NCBI RefSeq assembly: GCF_900461105.1
Contig: NZ_UFWZ01000001.1
Span: 1,984,001-2,048,000, forward strand
Direction of reading: 5' to 3'
DNA from: Clostridium putrefaciens
GTDB lineage: Bacteria; Bacillota; Clostridia; Clostridiales; Clostridiaceae
Length of the DNA: 64,000 nucleotides
The position numbers and the translations under genes are program-made. The notes beneath the pieces are model-generated. The model was not told the origin of the DNA. It searched no databases and worked only from the letters and a program-made list of their open reading frames with translations. Positions 63,554-64,000 of this stretch are shown here, in pieces. How positions within the stretch are numbered: position 1 is the first letter of the stretch; each line of letters starts with the position of its first letter.

Positions 63554-64000
63554 TTACAAATGCTTAACCCTATCTTTTTCTTCTGCTTTTTTTGCATCAT
63601 TAAATCTGTCTAAAGTACCCACAAGATACCCTGTTATTCTGCGAATACGTTGGAATTTCACATCTTCTTCTTTTCTACCACATCCCGGGCACTGCTTCCC
63701 TATTATACCTGAATATCCGCATACTGGATCTCTATCTAAAGGGTGGTTTATAGAACCATATCCTACGCCGCATTCTTTCATAGTTCTAACTACCTTTTCA
63801 AAAGCCTGAAGGTTTTGACTTGGATCACCATCTAACTCCACATAAGTTATATGCCCTGCATTTGTAAGTTCATGATAAGGCGCCTCTTTTTTTATCTTAT
63901 TAAATGCTCCTATCTCATAATAAACTGGAACGTGAAAACTATTAGTATAGTACTCTCTATCCGTAACTCCTTCAATGGATCCAAACATTTCTCTATCAAG
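63554..64000 (-). CDS. nrdD: Anaerobic ribonucleoside-triphosphate reductase NrdD, C-terminal part
   Basis: The frame is open to the right edge (64000), so only about the last 148 residues are visible. NrdD reduces ribonucleoside triphosphates to deoxy forms without oxygen. The glycyl-radical motif RRITGYLVG and the C-terminal zinc-site cysteines (VCGYSGIIGKQCPGCG) are both present, as are the family's HITYVELDGDPSQN segment. An internal ATG at 63988 is not the true start. Confidence 0.95.
   Translation of the reverse strand, partial: LDREMFGSIEGVTDREYYTNSFHVPVYYEIGAFNKIKKEAPYHELTNAGHITYVELDGDPSQNLQAFEKVVRTMKECGVGYGSINHPLDRDPVCGYSGIIGKQCPGCGRKEEDVKFQRIRRITGYLVGTLDRFNDAKKAEEKDRVKHL

Overview
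This window is AT-rich chromosomal DNA from an anaerobic, motile Firmicute, most likely a Clostridium. The evidence is the fused pyruvate:ferredoxin oxidoreductase, class III ribonucleotide reductase (nrdDG), FliY in place of plain FliN, the CsrA-FliW pair, CheC/CheD, glpP, strong AGGAGG ribosome sites and low GC. The species cannot be fixed from the sequence. Almost everything up to about 53.7 kb is on the minus strand, so transcription runs from high to low coordinates.

Bases 1-33,500 hold a motility and chemotaxis supercluster. In transcription order it has four parts. (1) A chemotaxis/switch operon: fapA, cheW, cheD, cheB, cheR, cheA, cheC, cheY, cheW, fliM, fliY. (2) A late operon behind a sigma-28-type promoter: flgM, flgN, flgK, flgL, fliW, csrA, flaG, a small unknown gene, fliS, fliD and a fliT-like gene. 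(3) A flagellin island: four flagellin genes, a 1345-residue secreted vWA/IPT-TIG repeat protein and a FliB-type flagellin lysine methylase. (4) The basal-body operon: flgB, flgC, fliE, fliF, fliG, fliH and a fliI cut by the window edge. Sigma-28-like promoters (TAAA-N15-NACGATAW) precede flgM and three flagellins. Two flagellin leaders carry near-consensus CsrA hairpins, so the csrA-fliW pair encoded beside them probably controls their translation. Those two flagellins, leaders included, form a direct repeat of about 970 bp around flagellin B and the vWA/TIG gene.

Bases 33,600-53,700 are mostly housekeeping and metabolic genes: a PLP aminotransferase, a HAD phosphatase, a Cys-rich DUF1292 protein, pyruvate:ferredoxin oxidoreductase, flavodoxin, murG, a three-PAS histidine kinase, recJ, a DJ-1/PfpI protein, glpP, the two topoisomerase IV-type subunits and tRNA 2-selenouridine synthase (mnmH). 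mnmH and the topoisomerase genes look like one operon behind a near-consensus promoter whose -10 box lies in a perfect palindrome.

Bases 53,200-64,000 are mixed in strand: small coiled-coil proteins, a membrane-anchored MutS-like ATPase, two MATE exporters, a 575-residue protein with an HPr-kinase-like P-loop, an LUD-domain protein, a GlsB/YeaQ-type membrane protein, and nrdG followed upstream by the C-terminal part of nrdD. The second MATE gene has an elaborate control region: an 18-bp dyad over the -35 box, then a leader of about 200 nt with an intrinsic terminator.

I saw no tRNA, rRNA, insertion sequence, prophage or CRISPR array. The best candidates for new biology are the vWA/TIG protein inside the recombinable flagellin island, the tandemly duplicated P2-like domains of CheA, the two palindrome-controlled promoters, and the HPrK-like protein.
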